Assembly (NCBI GenBank): GCA_903882765.1
Contig: CAIRYE010000436.1
Coordinates: 1 to 6,618 of the forward strand
Reading direction: 5' to 3'
Source of the DNA: an uncultured Anaerolineae bacterium
GTDB lineage: Bacteria > Chloroflexota > Anaerolineae > Anaerolineales > Villigracilaceae
DNA: 6,618 nucleotides
Made by a program: the position numbers and the translations under genes
Shown: one piece after another, positions 5,425-6,618 of the stretch
Layout: every line of letters starts with the position of its first letter
How positions within the stretch are numbered: position 1 is the first letter of the stretch
The notes under the pieces: generated by a model
What the model was told of the DNA's origin: nothing
The model's input: the letters and a program-made list of their open reading frames with translations, nothing else
Databases searched by the model: none

Positions 5425-5445
5425 AGCATAAGGTAAGGAGAAAAG

Positions 5446-6615
5446 ATGAGTTTAAATCCTGTAATTTCAAAATTGGGCCGCAGATTACGTTTGGCGATGA
5501 TCGGTGGAGGCGAAGGTTCTTTTATTGGAGCAATGCATCGTCAGGCCGCTAGAATGGATGATCGCTATGAAATTGTCACCGGAGTTTTTTCTTCCAACCC
5601 TGAAAAATCGAAAAAAGTTGCCGTTGAGTTAGGTCTTGATCCTGCTCGAATTTATCCAACGGTTCATGAGATGCTCTCTCAGGAATCACTTCGCAAGGAC
5701 GGTATCGATGCTGTCGCTATCATGACACCGAATGACAGCCATTATGAGTACTCGGTTGCCGCTCTTGAAAAGGGCTTGGACGTGATCTGTGATAAACCAA
5801 TGACCAATACTTACAGCGAGTCGTTAGCCTTGCACAATAAAGTCAAAGAGACTGGGTTGATTTTTTGCCTGACCCACAATTACACTGGTTATCCGATGGT
5901 TCGGCAAGCAAAAGCAATGATCGAGGCGAATGAATTAGGCGAAATTAGGCTTGTTCAGGTCGAGTATGTTCAGGGTGGTCGTGCCGATGAAAGCAAGGTT
6001 CTCACGCCTGAAATGTCTTGGAAATATGATCCTATCCGCGGCGGGGCAGCCCGATCGATGGTAGACGTGGGTACCCATGCTCATAATCTGTTGAGATTTA
6101 TGAGCGGCCTGGAAGTAACGCAAGTGTGCGCGGAGATCGGCGCAAGCGTACCTGGCCGGTCCTTAAACGACTATGCTGGGGCTTTAATTCGCCTGTCTAA
6201 CGGGGCAAGGGGTACCTTTTGGGCTACCCAAGCAGCCGCTGGCGTAGAGAACGGTTTACGGATACGAATTAGTGGCAGCAAAGGCACCATCGAATGGTGT
6301 CAGGAGATCCCCCAAACCTTATCCTACAAACCATTGCATGGTCCAGCCGAGACAAGAACCCCCAATGGTCCGGGGACGTATCCTTTTTCCGTACATTCAA
6401 GCAGAATCAAAGCCGGACACCCTGAAGGATTCCCAGAAGCTTTCGCGAATTTGTACACGGATGCAGCCGACGCGATCGTAGCAAGGAAACTTGGTGAAAC
6501 AGTTGATCCCCTTTCTTCCTTTTTTCCAAATTCATACGATGGATTGATGACCGCTCGCTTTGTCGAATGCGTAATTGAATCAAGTAATTTAAACGGTAGT
6601 TGGGTAGACTGTTAG
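5446..6615 (+). CDS. Gfo/Idh/MocA family NAD(P)-dependent oxidoreductase
   Basis: This is a 389-residue cytoplasmic dehydrogenase or reductase acting on sugars, sugar acids or polyols. The N-terminal Rossmann fold starts with 'LRLAMIGGGEGSFIGAMHR' (14-32), whose glycine-rich loop binds the dinucleotide. 'DAVAIMTPNDSHYEYSVAALEKG' (88-110) contains the usual 'TPN..H' element. The 'CDKPM' motif (115-119) carries the conserved lysine K117 of the E/D-K-P signature. The C-terminal substrate domain includes 'THNYTGYPMVRQA' (143-155), 'GGAARSMVDVGTHAHNLL' (199-216), where the D207/H211/H213 region is the expected catalytic and substrate zone, and 'GHPEGFPEAFANLY' (324-337). Length is at the long end of the family. 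AAGGAG (5435-5440) lies 5 bases before the ATG. Position after the importer suggests it works on an imported sugar. Substrate and cofactor preference cannot be read from the sequence. The gene is complete, with TAG three bases before the window end. Confidence 0.92.
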   Translation: MSLNPVISKLGRRLRLAMIGGGEGSFIGAMHRQAARMDDRYEIVTGVFSSNPEKSKKVAVELGLDPARIYPTVHEMLSQESLRKDGIDAVAIMTPNDSHYEYSVAALEKGLDVICDKPMTNTYSESLALHNKVKETGLIFCLTHNYTGYPMVRQAKAMIEANELGEIRLVQVEYVQGGRADESKVLTPEMSWKYDPIRGGAARSMVDVGTHAHNLLRFMSGLEVTQVCAEIGASVPGRSLNDYAGALIRLSNGARGTFWATQAAAGVENGLRIRISGSKGTIEWCQEIPQTLSYKPLHGPAETRTPNGPGTYPFSVHSSRIKAGHPEGFPEAFANLYTDAADAIVARKLGETVDPLSSFFPNSYDGLMTARFVECVIESSNLNGSWVDC

Positions 6616-6618
6616 CAA

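Noticed and set aside
5935..6481. Short frames on both strands inside the oxidoreductase gene
   Set aside because: They are shadows of the Gfo/Idh/MocA coding sequence, with no supporting ribosome binding site or motif.

Overview
The window is one end of a carbohydrate-uptake locus, most likely from a Chloroflexota bacterium of the Anaerolineae type. The taxonomic hint comes from the solute-binding protein. It is a lipoprotein whose lipobox cysteine is followed by a low-complexity Ala/Pro/Glu linker of the kind common in that group. Base composition is moderate to AT-rich and Shine-Dalgarno sites are canonical. The assignment is an inference from style, since the window holds no marker gene.

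Layout. The left sixth is on the minus strand: a cytidylate-kinase-like protein (489-1127), then a GlcG/HbpS-like (DUF336) protein that runs off the left edge (1-371). A 262-bp divergent regulatory region (1128-1389) separates these from a plus-strand operon. It holds a good minus-strand promoter for the kinase-like gene and a near-consensus sigma70-type promoter for the transporter. Around the transporter promoter lies a dense series of dyad-symmetric elements, including a 24-bp perfect palindrome at the predicted transcription start. The plus strand then carries a ChvE-type sugar-binding lipoprotein (1390-2532), a strong intrinsic terminator (2546-2585), a two-domain sugar ABC ATPase (2652-4190), a permease overlapping it by 4 bp (4187-5347), a second strong terminator (5374-5424), and a Gfo/Idh/MocA-family oxidoreductase (5446-6615).

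How the parts fit. Binding protein, ATPase and permease form a complete 'multiple monosaccharide' importer of the ChvE-GguA-GguB (ChvE-MmsA-MmsB) type. The oxidoreductase is a plausible first catabolic enzyme for an imported sugar or polyol. The terminator after the binding-protein gene would make that protein more abundant than the membrane parts. The binding-protein gene also has visibly more C-ending, biased codons, which fits high expression. The operator array implies sugar-responsive repression, probably by a LacI-type regulator encoded elsewhere. The minus-strand pair has no proven link to sugar uptake.

I see no mobile element, CRISPR array, RNA gene or toxin/defence system. The genes belong to known families. 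The novelty is mainly regulatory: the palindrome array and the two terminators placed inside the gene series. No gene-free stretch exceeds 300 bp.
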